NCBI GenBank assembly: GCA_003864495.1
Contig: PEDN01001352.1
Coordinates: 1,302,001 to 1,366,000, forward strand
Direction of reading: 5' to 3'
Length of the DNA stretch: 64,000 bases
Origin: Nemopilema nomurai
Taxonomy: Eukaryota > Cnidaria > Scyphozoa > Rhizostomeae > Rhizostomatidae
The first letter of the stretch is position 1. Every line of letters starts with the position of its first letter. The notes under the pieces are model-generated. The model did not search any database, had not been told where the DNA came from, and saw nothing but the letters and a program-made list of their open reading frames with translations. Below, in pieces: positions 1 through 11,273 of the stretch. The position numbers and the translations under genes are program-made.

Positions 1-451
1 TCATTCGAAAGTGAAAAAAAATAATAATAAAATTCTCTCTACATTCTGTGTTAAGCCCAATGACGCATTTAGATTATCAGAAACCAAAATTATATGTTGA
101 TCGCTTTATGCAAAAGATGAGTGAAATGTAATAAAATGCAACTGCCTAGGCCGAACCAGCATCTTACACAGAGGAAAGCGACAAACTGCATAATGGAAAC
201 TTAAAACCTTACCGATTGCATCTTTTCACTCATATTCCGCCTTTCTACTCAATAGTTAACTTCTTGCATTTACTTGATAAAGAATAAACTGTCAAATAGA
301 CCCTTAAATCGAAACAAGATTCCAAGCTTCGTCACCGAGGTTTCAAGGATACGGGCGACGCCATGTTTTTTACTCCAGCCTCTCTTCTGATCCTAATTTG
401 ATTTTCAAAGTGAGACTTCAAGGCCTTTCTGCATTTACCATCTTTGCAAAA

Positions 452-3400
452 ATGACGATGGTGAAACCGATTGGGGTTGTAGCCGGCGTTTGCGGTCTTG
501 GTTTCCTTGGTTATTGCATTTACTTTGACCATAAAAGAAGAAGTGATCCAGATTTCAAGAAAAAATTAAAAGAAAGTGAGTTTACGTTTCATCTCAGATC
601 CTCAATCCTTTCACTACACGCATCATCCAGAAACGTGTTCTTAAACAGAAACTTTATGCACAGCCCAAGGTTCTGTTCTGTTCTTTTAAGTTAATTCTTG
701 GCATTTATTTATGTCAAAAATCGATGGAATAAATGGTGATTATTTTCCATGCTCGTAATTTAAACACAGGCTAGTCTAATATTAATATTTCAGAAAAGGA
801 ATTTTGCATGAATTCTTGTGGTACTAATTTGATTCTGTTTGCAGAAAGGGAAGAGAGAAAGAGAAAAGCAAATGAATCTTCATCACTTGAGGTAATTCAC
901 CTAACAGATGGTCATTTCATTTCATATTTATAAATCTATTTTATGTTCAACACAATACATATTGGAATATAATTAAAATACAGCTGCAACAAAATTAATT
1001 ACACAATACACCACAGAATAAAAAGAAAATATTTGAGACAGAATATAAGATAGACTGATGAAGGAGGAGCTCTCTAAATAGACAAACTAATCAAGAGAGA
1101 GCCCCTAGTCAAAGGAAATGTTGAGGAATTATACATATTATTTAAAATGACAACAAATATTAACATACATCAATATGATATAGATAAACATAAATGGTAA
1201 ATATATATGAGTCAGATTAGCCTCATGAAATTTGTTAGTTCATCATAAGAGTCAGTAAAGTATTCTTTTGATTTAGATAAAATGACAGTAATTGAATCAG
1301 AAACATATAGAGACAAAGTATTGTAATACTATTTTGAGGCTGTAAAGAGTTGCTCCTTTCAAGGAAATGAAAAGATCGCCTTTGGTGGCCTGATGAGTTT
1401 CAAATTTATGAAAAAAGGGTCAGGCTTGAAAAAGTTACAAAAATAGACTGGCAAGAGCTTATTTATAGCTTAATAAACAAATGTTAGAACATTTAAACGT
1501 AATAAGTCTTCAAGTTTCACTAGTTTTAATGAATGAATTAAAAGTGCTGATGGGGCTGTAGGTAGCTTAAATTTTATTCATCTTAGGATATTCTTTTGCA
1601 GTAGAAGTAGTGGAGTAAGGTAGTTGTTGACTGTAAGACCCCATACAATAATTTCTTAATTGAGAAATGACGAAAAAATTGAATTATAGAGGCATACAAG
1701 AGTTTGTAAAGGAATTCAGTGCTATAGTTTGAAAAAAGTCCAGTGGCTCTGCATGTGTGGTATTTCCAGGAAAGGTGCCCATCAACAAGAACACCTAAGA
1801 ACCTAACATATATACTTAGTCCTTTTTTTGCCAAATTTAAGAGCGATCCAATGAATCCTGTGCCTTCCTAAAGCAAATTGATTTTATTTTATGCAGATCC
1901 AATAGCAAGGCTTGAAACTTATTTCACTTATGAATGTCTTTCCAACATGTCCCAGCCATAATTTTGTTGCCTTGTGCATGCAATTGCGATCTTGTTTCTG
2001 GTCATATTATCAATTTTTGTGTTTGAAATATTGCCCATTTATTTAGGGTGCACAATACCTCTTTATCATACAATTTAATAGTCTTCTACTTAATACTTGT
2101 AAAGTGAATTTTATATATTTTATCAAACAGGGCAGTTTGCCAGACTTAAAGGACCAAGAAGCTGTCCAGAAGTTTTTCATGGAGCAGGTTGCTCTTGGAG
2201 AGCAGCTTCTTGAACAAGGTAAAGTTCCCATAATATTTAAAAATCAGTGTTTTTACGCTTTTGTTGATTAAATGGAATGCCAACCCTTTGGTTGGATATA
2301 GCCATGAATTTTATCCAGCAAAGCAACCAAAATTTTTCTGGATGTTTTGTTCAAAGATTTCTTGGTTTTTTTACAACTGTTTATCAGAAATAAAAACCTT
2401 CACATTAGCTTTAGAGAAAGGAAAACTTATAATGTTTCTTTATAAGAGGCAAGTGGTTTACACTGAAAAACAGTATAGGCTCTCAACATACAAATATCCT
2501 TATTTAAAGCAGAAACACAGAAGATCCCACTAAGGCTTTCAAAGGAGAGTTGCTAATTTCGTGTAAGAATGATGTTTGGACCTGAAATTAGCTTTGGTTA
2601 TTTCAAGTCTCTGGTTAACAACATTTAATCTTATCATCAAAGTTAAAATGCCACAAATTTCTGTTCTACCAGGAATCATTTTAAATGTCCTAATTTTTCG
2701 AATCTAATAACAAATCATATATTAATATTTCACATTAGGATAGTTTAAATTGTCTGTTTTTGGTAATTTTGTAATCTTTTGCTGCTCTAAGTAATGTGCA
2801 ATGAAAAGTAATCATAATTGATAAAATCTTCTTAGTCTTCCAAACTTGAGTATTGAAAACCTGTGGGCAGAAAACATGTGCACAATGATGCTTTTTACCA
2901 TCCTATGCAGAAAGTTCAATCTCATCTGCTGACTATGCAAAACATTCAAAGCCATAAATGCAGCATGATGATGTGTGTGAAAGTGAGATCTATTGAGAGA
3001 GCTTTCTAGTCAAAAAGTAGTTTTCTTTGCCACACCTTCCTTGTTTATGAAATTTGCGTTTGTGCTTTAGAAAGTTAGGATTCTACATATTTAATTCAAG
3101 AAAAGAGTTTTTCTACATTAAAAAAGAAAAAGAAAATCTATTTTGACATAACTTTCAATGGAACATTGTTTTCTAAAGCACTCAAGGTCATCCTTTCAGT
3201 AAAATATGTCAATAACCAATACTGCTTTGCATGCCCTGAAAGCATTGAAAATAATACAAATACCTTCAAATGCAATTAGGCTGAATTATTTCCTAAGAAA
3301 CATGGTTCTAGATAAGATTTTCAAGAAATTATATGTAAGTCCCATTGATATGGAAAGAATTCTAGATTTGCATTAAAGTAATGAAAATCAAGAGATTCTC

Positions 3401-5189
3401 TTGCTCAGATATTAGGAAAGGAATGGTTTGTGCTAAAAAGTACCTAATCTGTATAGGATATGAAATAAAACAATCTGATCTTTATCTTAAATTTGTTTGT
3501 AATCTAATCAATTGATGTGTGTTATATGGCTATTTCCAAACCTTTGAAAAAGAGAACAAGGGAGAATCAAACACTACTACAAATCCTCCACTACCTGACA
3601 TCAACTAAATATTTTTGTTTCATTGTCAGTGGTGCATTACCCATTTATAGATGCACTCACATGTTCCTTTTCTTTGCAACATTACAGAAGGTATCAATTA
3701 TTTGTACCAGTTCAATTATCAGCACAAAACAAGTTATATACTTTCTCTGTCAATTAATTTCCTTGAATTTTTTGCCATATTATTCTTTTTGCTTTAGGTG
3801 ACCATGAGAACTGTGTAAAGCATCTAACTAGTGCGATGGCTGTTTGCGGACAACCACAGCAGTTGCTTCAAGTATTCCAAAGTATGCTTCCACCTCCGGT
3901 ATTCCAAAAGCTATTGCAAAACCTCGCAAAACTTGGATCTTCACAGCAGGTTTGTGCACGTCTCTAAATGTTTGATATCTTAGCTATTTATTTATTATTT
4001 GTTTTGTTTGCTGGTTGTTGAAAAAGGAAAAATGCCACTTCTAATTTCAATCTGGATTCCAATTTCATTTGGTCAAATTCTATATTTTATTTGCCATTGG
4101 TTTGTTTGCTTTGATAAGGGCTCTCCTAATATCAACTTCATTCAAAGAGCTGCAAGAGCGAGCATTAGATAAAACGCCCTTTATCAAGATAAAAGAGTAC
4201 TAAGGACATGGGACAATATTAGCTTTAGTGCCCTTGTTTTGAAAGTCAATGGCAATCCCAATGATGCAGGAAATCATTGGTGTGGCTTGCAGAATGACTT
4301 CATTTAGCTAGTATCATAGCAAGCACCCTTGTGCCTAATGCTTCTTTTACCAGTCAATGCTGCATATCTGTCAGTACTTAACATCAAGTGGACACGATGG
4401 CTCGGTAATAAAAGGTCTCAGAAAACCTCAGCAGATTCTGGCTGTTTCCTGTCTTTGCCAATTCAACCTACATAAAAAGCAGAATCAATTTGTTCCCCCT
4501 GAAACAATGACCTTAGCATAGACCTTAAATTCCATAGATTCAGTAAAATTAATATGTTATAGAATCCCTATGAAGGAAAAGCTGAATGAAAGCACAAGAG
4601 AGTTGCATCTTCATTAGCTACAAAACAATGCTGCTATTGCTCCCTTAGTACTGTCAGCCATTTTTGCAAACCCAGCTGTACATGGTACACAGCTGGAGGT
4701 CTGGCCAGGAGGTCCAATGCTTTCACCTAAATTTTTGTCTGTAATTTATAAGAATAAATGCAATAAATAATCAGAATAGATAATCACAACTGAATTTTGG
4801 GACCGAGGGCCCATGCATCCAAAGAAGCACCATTTCTTTTTCTTTCTCTATTCCATATCTATTTCTCTATTGTATGTTCGGGTTCAAGTAAAAACATTTA
4901 AGATCGTATGTTAGTTCATAAAAATAATTTAAAAGTAGCCTCTTAATGGAAGGAAATTCAGATTTAGAAAAAATTGATTTCTGCCCAATTAAACTTTCTT
5001 ATTTTTCAAGCTCATTATATTACTCTTCCGAGGTTATCTATTAGGCTTTTTGAGTGGGTTTATGACTTCCATTGGTCTCTTCAATGACTGATTGATTGAC
5101 TGATTGACTGTAATGATTGATTGATTTTCCGACAGAAACCTTCACCCGCCGCAAGCTCGGCGTCCGCGGAAGCAGATGGACTGGACTGA
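452..5189 (+). CDS. TOMM20: Mitochondrial import receptor subunit TOM20
   Basis: Outer-membrane receptor of the TOM complex that binds amphipathic presequences of mitochondrial precursors. Coding exons by frame and splice consensus: 452-575, 845-891, 2131-2218, 3798-3949, 5136-5189; phases agree and give about 154 residues (152 from the second ATG at 458), close to the usual ~145. Visible: an N-terminal membrane anchor (VVAGVCGLGFLGYCIYF) followed by a basic run (DHKRRSDPDF), a charged linker, the PDLKDQEAVQKFF segment, the single TPR-like receptor core with CGQPQQLLQV, and the PPPVFQ motif. These blocks match animal TOMM20 closely. The C-terminus (exon 5: alanine/serine-rich, ending GLD) is shorter on similarity than the core. 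Intron 2 carries a retroelement relic on the opposite strand; intron 4 ends in a TGAT-rich simple repeat just before the acceptor. The first ATG is followed two codons later by a second, so the exact start is ambiguous. Confidence 0.95.
1583..1834 (-). mobile_element. Degenerate non-LTR reverse transcriptase relic in TOMM20 intron 2
   Basis: An 83-codon open stretch reads FLGVLVDGHLSWKYH near its start and LLYASIIQF later. This resembles the post-catalytic part of non-LTR retrotransposon reverse transcriptases (the LG...D..L.W..H block, then L..Y.S.I). No YxDD catalytic box was found nearby. It lies antisense inside an intron, so it is most likely a decayed insertion; its outer limits (perhaps 970-1960) cannot be set by eye. 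Confidence 0.5.
5079..5126. repeat. (TGAT/TGAC)n simple repeat before TOMM20 exon 5
   Basis: Alternating TGAT and TGAC tetranucleotides run up to about 10 bases before the acceptor at 5135. They fall in the branch-point/polypyrimidine zone of intron 4, which is therefore unusually repetitive. TGAC/TGAT words resemble branch-point cores, so several alternatives exist. Confidence 0.7.
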
Positions 5190-7311
5190 AGTGACGTCAC
5201 TCTGAGCTGATTTGATTAGTGAACTGTACTTTCCGCATGCCACGGTGATGTAGACTGAGTACAGCGTACCCTGTCATCATTAAATTTCTCGAATATGTTG
5301 GCACCAATAAGCTGCGTTTGCAAGAACTGAGATGATGTCATTTATTTAAACGTTTTCTCTGTATGTATGCCAGAACTCATCAACATTCAAAACGTGATTC
5401 AGTGCCTTTCTATCTGTCTGATATTTGTTTCTTGATTAAATTGAGATGAAGTGAAGTGCGTTTTTTCTAACTTACTTTCTCAAATTCCCATACGAACATT
5501 GCACAAACCGGTATGTTGATTTATTCTTTCAACTGAAATGCAAACAAGCATCAATCTGTCATCCAGTTTTTTTATAAAGTCATGAAGGCAACATAAATTA
5601 AGTCATAGAGTCACGAAGGTTGTTTTATTTTGGTGCATTGGGAGGTGGGAATTAGGTTCAAACGTGGACATTCTACACCCTTGTTCCCATATACACCCCC
5701 TTTTTTGAAGTTTTATTTCCTCACGCATCTGTTTTATTAAATTTGTAAATGAAAGTTATTTGTTAAGGAAATTTTTTGTGGCTAGATCTTTTTTACTGAC
5801 TCTGAATAACACCGTACCTTTTGTTCGTTTAGAAATCACATCGATGTAGAAACTCTGTGTTCGATGAGTAAATCAGTTTGCAAAACGACTATGTTTGCAG
5901 AATAGAAATGCTGAAGTAACCTGACTTGTGGATCACTGAAGAATCACCAATTTTTCTTGTGTGAGAAGCATTGATACTCTGTAGGAATTCAAATGGCGTC
6001 CTGTTTGAATTTGTCCCGAGACCCCTAAACATGCCCTGCAGGTATTTTTCAATGATCATGAGGCATTAGTCGAAAGTTGGATTCAGACAAACAAATAAGT
6101 GCAAATCAAGGATAGAACACCCCAAGATGCTAGTTTAAGGTTAGTGCGCGAGAAGTGGCAGATACGACAACCTAGGCCAAGTTTGCCATAGCAACATGAT
6201 TTGTCCAACAACAGCAGCATCATTATGCAGGGTATGCTGCTCCCCAAACAGCATGTTTACGTCACTCAAACTAATCAATGAGTTTCGCTCAGGTGTTCCT
6301 AAATAGCAGTTCCCTTATAGAGCTCACCTACTGAGGGGGGATTTACGGAGAGAAGTGCTATTTTTCATCGATCAGGCTTGAGATAACACCCCATGAATAG
6401 TCTATCGGTGCTATAACTCTTTTTTGAGTCTACGATTAAAGTTTTTATTTAGGGAAAAGCAGTATCTCGCATATTCAGATGGGCAGGGCTTACTATTTTT
6501 TCCAGAACAGGTGTTTACGAGAGACCTTTGATTGCATTGATCGTCTTCTTTAGTCTCCTTGCCAACCTAAGCAAGCAGGTTCTAGCTGGTGTCGATTCAG
6601 GACTTGAGGGCGCTGCATCAATCGTATAACTGATAGTGCTAACATCAAATGTAATGATCGATAAATCAGGGGGTTTTGCATTTAGGTCATCGCTCTCCTT
6701 GTTTGCATTGGTACGTTTATTTAGTTTGTATTCAAATCTACTATTAATCAATAATTAGCATGAAGAAACTTTCATGACCTAATACATTCCTAATAAGTTG
6801 AACTTCAACTTGTTTCACACTAATGAATTTTGCTAATACTTTCTGGCTTACATATTGGTCTGATAAAACTCAGAATTGCTAGGCAAATTAATAGCTTTTG
6901 TCTCTATATTTGCTTTCATTTTCAAAGTTGAATAGGATCTCAAATTGTATCAATGATCTCAAGTAAGAAAGCTTTTGGGCGAGCTACCCAGCAGCATAGT
7001 TTCGTGCTATGAAATATTGTCCCTTCAATTCATTGTCATAAAAGCCCGGGGTAAAGAGGAACAGCCCCCTCTCTTCTTTTAGGCATTTAGATTAACTGCC
7101 CCTTCCCAGCTAACAAAAGTATCCTTATTCTGCCAACAGGTGCCTCCTCCCTCGTTTCTTAAAGATATTTCTACGTCCCTGTCACAATCTTTCATGTTTA
7201 ATAAGTGTCCAAATATAATGTAAAGGCCCATTCTAAGAGATGGGAGCAATCAGATTCTAATTAGACCCACTCTAAATTCATCGCAAAACAAACAACTCTT
7301 TTTTATTGCAG

Positions 7312-7435
7312 TACCTAATCATTCAGACCATGCAAACACAACATCAGCTTTATGAAAAGTTGCTTCCAACTGTTACTGCGATGATGATTATCAGACATGT
7401 CTACTACTGAGGAGGAGGTGCTGAAGTGGCATGTA
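7312..7435 (+). other. Orphan exon candidate with strong splice sites
   Basis: A pyrimidine-rich acceptor (TTTTTTATTGCAG) and a consensus donor (CAT|GTAAGTATAG) bracket about 124 bases. Near the 3' end an ATG at 7400 opens 12 codons (MSTTEEEVLKWH) running into the donor, consistent with a 5'UTR-plus-start exon. In another frame the whole piece is open until a TGA at 7408-7410. No partner exon was found downstream, so the gene identity is unknown and it could be chance. Confidence 0.3.
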
Positions 7436-10400
7436 AGTATAGGGACACACTGCCTCAGATATCTTTATTGATGTTTTGGTATTCTAGTATATTGATTAAC
7501 TATAAAAGTTTTTCGTAAAGATTTCTAAAACAGATTCCAGAATTAGGAAGCCATACAGTGAAGGCTCTTTTGCTACCTGTGGTACTTCTGTACTTGTATT
7601 CTGTACATTAGGCTTGAGCTTCCCCTTCAACAACCCAAGCATTTATAATTTGAGCTCGGCAATTGAAGAGACTGGGAGAAATTTTTAAAACAGTCTTTAG
7701 GGGGGAGGCTAAAAACGTATTCGAGGCGCATTCACTCTGCCTATGTCGCAACAGGAATATTTAGGAAGGGCTCCAACCATACTCTCCTATGTGGCCAAGT
7801 GAATTTTATGATACATGCAAACATCAAGAAGTACCATGCATAATAACGTGATGTAATCCAGAATGCTTCTTGGTTTCAGCTCTTACTAGCCACAATTTCT
7901 GATGTTTGTAGCAAAAGACATTATAAGTATTGACTTGTGATATGCTGTCGTTAGAATGAACGAGGTATATCTCACTGAAGGACTCCTTTCAAGGTTGAAT
8001 TTTTGTTATTTAAGTGTATGCAGTACAACATCCTTTATAAATATTGATTTTAAGATTGAAAGCTTGCCTTATTTTTACCAGTATTTTCCTGAAATCACAG
8101 CATGGCCCTATTCCTTTATTAATTTAGGCACATCAGATTAGGTAGGTAATGATAGAGCAGAATGTTAAAGCAGCATGAAGTATGATGGGGAAATATGCCA
8201 CTTCTATTAATGCTGCTACTCCACTGAAAGTGCATTCCTCGCGCCTTTTAAAGATGCATAATATCCAGTAATCGTTGTTGCATTTCATGATAGGAGCCGC
8301 TTATTTTCAAAGGAGATTCGAAGGCTTAGCCCATGCTGTCGCCAAGCTGTTTCAGTCATGATTAGTAAACAAGGCAATCTGAGGTTGCACTGATGCGGAT
8401 GATGGAGGTTTAATGGTTCGTCTTTTGCTTCTCTTGCTTCTAATGCAGCTAATCTATGGCTGACTCAATGGTTCTTTTCAATGAATTTCCGAATGGACGT
8501 AGAATCTCTTTTGTCTTCATAGAAACAGTTACACTCATTTGCCAAAGATACGCACGTCGTAAGAAATCTGTTCATAAGAATCAGATTAGCTGCTCGAATC
8601 GGTAGACCCTTCACTAGTACCTAGCATAACATAAGATTTCATTTTCCCTTTTTTAAGCAGTTTTGGCTGAAGATGGTCTTTGATCTGTGTTCTACAAAAA
8701 AGTATGCATAAAATGCTTTTTGTAAGTCTAAAAGTATGCAAGTTTTCTTTACTACACTAGAAGATTTGCCAATCGCTTTCTGTATAACTATTGCCATTAA
8801 AGAATTTATGCGTTGGGTCTCTATGGGTAAAGCCTTTACCAATATTAAGTTCCTGTATGAAATGCAAGAGCTTCCTTTGATAATGATGAATGGCCAAAAT
8901 ACCAAGAAGTTGTGTTTTTCTTAAGCTAATGGCTTATGACAAACCATAAGTTTTTCTGCGATCCTAATCTCTTCTGTGCAACAGTTAATTGATCTTTCGA
9001 GTTCAACGCCGCAAAAATCACAAATACGCGTATGCAAACAAAATTCATCGCGACAGGACGACTAGTTTAATTAAATGACTCGAGTTAGAAAGCCGACCAC
9101 ACTTAGTAATTTTAATCTTAGGCTTTATCTGTGGAAATTGGTAAGCATATACTTCATCTCTGTCTTTAAATTCATTTCCAGTGTTCCTTCTTATTATTTC
9201 CCAATCCACTTGTTTTCTCTTTACTATTTACCGCTTTTAAAGAACACCAAGAATTTCTCAAAAATCAAGAATGCGTACAGGGCATTAATTGAAATAAATC
9301 AAGTAAAGCAAGAAAACTTCATGGAACAAGAAACCCGAATAAGTTGATGAGTAAAAGAGCCGAAATGAATGATGAATGGCTCAAATAATGACCATTTGTT
9401 TATCCTGACTATGGATCGTATACACGCACTGTTTAACCTCTTCGTGGAACCTACTCAAACCCAGATGACTTGATCGCCGAAAACGCGGCAATGCCACTAT
9501 CACCTGCTTTCTCGAGCACCAGCAATAGGAGACGAAATCTTTTCTCGCATTCAGAATTAGACCGACATCGAATTTCATTTTGTATCCAGCAACCGGTACA
9601 TTTATCCATTGAATAGATAACGCTTTGCTTTAATTAACATCTGCTAATTGAGCGGGTCTTACTGCCTTCTGCCTCTTATTTTTAGAATGCCCGTGTGTGA
9701 GTCTGATTTTTGCATTATTTTGATGTTTAATGGGTAAATCAGGTTGCTCTAAAAACAGGAGACGAAAAGCGGAAACAGATGACTTGTGTTGCACAGTCGT
9801 CTAAACGATTGCATTTTTCCACAGAAAATTGTTTGCAACAAAATCAAAAAGGCTCCCAAAAACAAAAGACCCATTAGACACATTTTCGAAGCTATTCTTG
9901 ATAAGATGGGTACAAAACAATTCCTGATGAATCTGCTGTCGCCCGGACTTTGATTTGCAGGAGGCAACCCCCTGGCTGAGTATACCGCTGCTTACGTACT
10001 CTGTATATTGTCACGGTGAAAGGCGATTCAGTCCCGTGAATACAGGGCGCCTGTTTGCCAGTGAGATTTCTGTTGGTTGTCACGCGATTTCTTTCACTAT
10101 TTGTAAACTGCTTTGACTAGCCATTTCACCAGTCACTTTCCACCCGCCGCCATTGCAGGCGCTGTCTCAAAGATTGTTGTTTGTCGCCTAGAATGGAGTC
10201 CGGAGCGATATTTACCAAATAAAAATGGATTTGCTAGCGGAAATCTCCTGCAGTATCAGACAAATTTACGGATTCGCTGCTCAGGAACAGATATGACATG
10301 GAGAATGTGAGTTCTTTACTTTTATTACACTTTTAACGTATTTTCATATGCTCACTAAGCTCAAAATCTTTGTTTCCTAGCACACATATGCTTATGTTTA

Positions 10401-10500
10401 ACTCATATTTTTGTAACCATTTTGAACTATACAAAGAATTCTTAATTAACACGGAATATGCCGGGTCCCCTACAAAGCCTATGTAACCAAGATGAAAAGA

Positions 10501-10926
10501 CAGTCACTTGTTCAACTACACGCTTTTTTATGAGGAACCTACCACAAGGTCTAGTTCCTTATTCGTAGACCTCAAGTCATCAGATTTTAGAAGCAAAAGT
10601 TTCTTAAAAGTTCCTCAATTTTCACTGCACATCAATAAACCTTAACACTTAATAAAGAGAGGGGCGAGATAGAATATGCGGAAACTACTCGATAAAGCAC
10701 TTGACACACGAAAGGCAAACAATCTATGCGAGTTTTGGCTGCAAATGAATTGAACCGGCTTTTTAGCTCTTGATGCTTGCAGTTATAAAAAGTTTTCAAA
10801 TCGAAAAGTTCCTTAGGGTTTTCGTTTTAAGTAGTATAAGCTCTTTATATATTTCGGCCTTCTACATGTAGGTTCTCTATAAAGTGGTTCCTTATAAAAA
10901 AAGCGTGTATCCAACAGTTGTCCAGT
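10501..10926. mobile_element. MITE-like element with imperfect terminal inverted repeats
   Basis: The left end (10501-10539) contains ACACGCTTTTTTATGAGGAA and the right end (10886-10926) contains, on the other strand, ACACGCTTTTTTTATAAGGA. The match extends outward imperfectly through CAGT/GTTCAACT versus ACTGTTGGAT. The 340-bp interior has no long open frame and carries further inverted matches (AGTTCC words). This is the layout of a non-autonomous DNA transposon. Exact ends and target-site duplications could not be fixed. Confidence 0.6.
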
Positions 10927-11137
10927 CGTTGCTGTATCCCCCCTCGCTTTTCATCGATTCTACCTTCCTACCCCCCTTAATTCTCAATCTATTGTGCACT
11001 CCAGCGTGTGTTTCTAAATAAAGACTCCCAATGCAACTGGACCAGTAATTCTGCAAAGCGGATTCTGTAAACAAAGCCCAGATTCTTCGACATCCATCGG
11101 TAAAGATGGACTCTATCAGTAAAGCTGCCGGATTCTC

Positions 11138-11273
11138 ATGTGCTCCGACGCAGGTTGAGAAGTGGAGGGGCCAAAAAAGATTTTAACAATCATAACAAAA
11201 GATATTTAGAAAAGCTCCATTGTTTTACAAAAAAGTGCGGGGGCCATGGCCCGGCCCCCCTTCGTCGGAGGCC
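11138..11273. mobile_element. Short inverted-repeat element (CTCCGACG ends)
   Basis: CTCCGACGCAGG near 11141 is mirrored by CGTCGGAGG near 11262, enclosing an interior with GGGGCC/GGCCCC stretches and the palindromic GGGCCATGGCCC-like run near 11232. About 130 bp, no coding frame. Looks like a small MITE or transposon remnant; the terminal repeats are short, so this is tentative. Confidence 0.4.
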
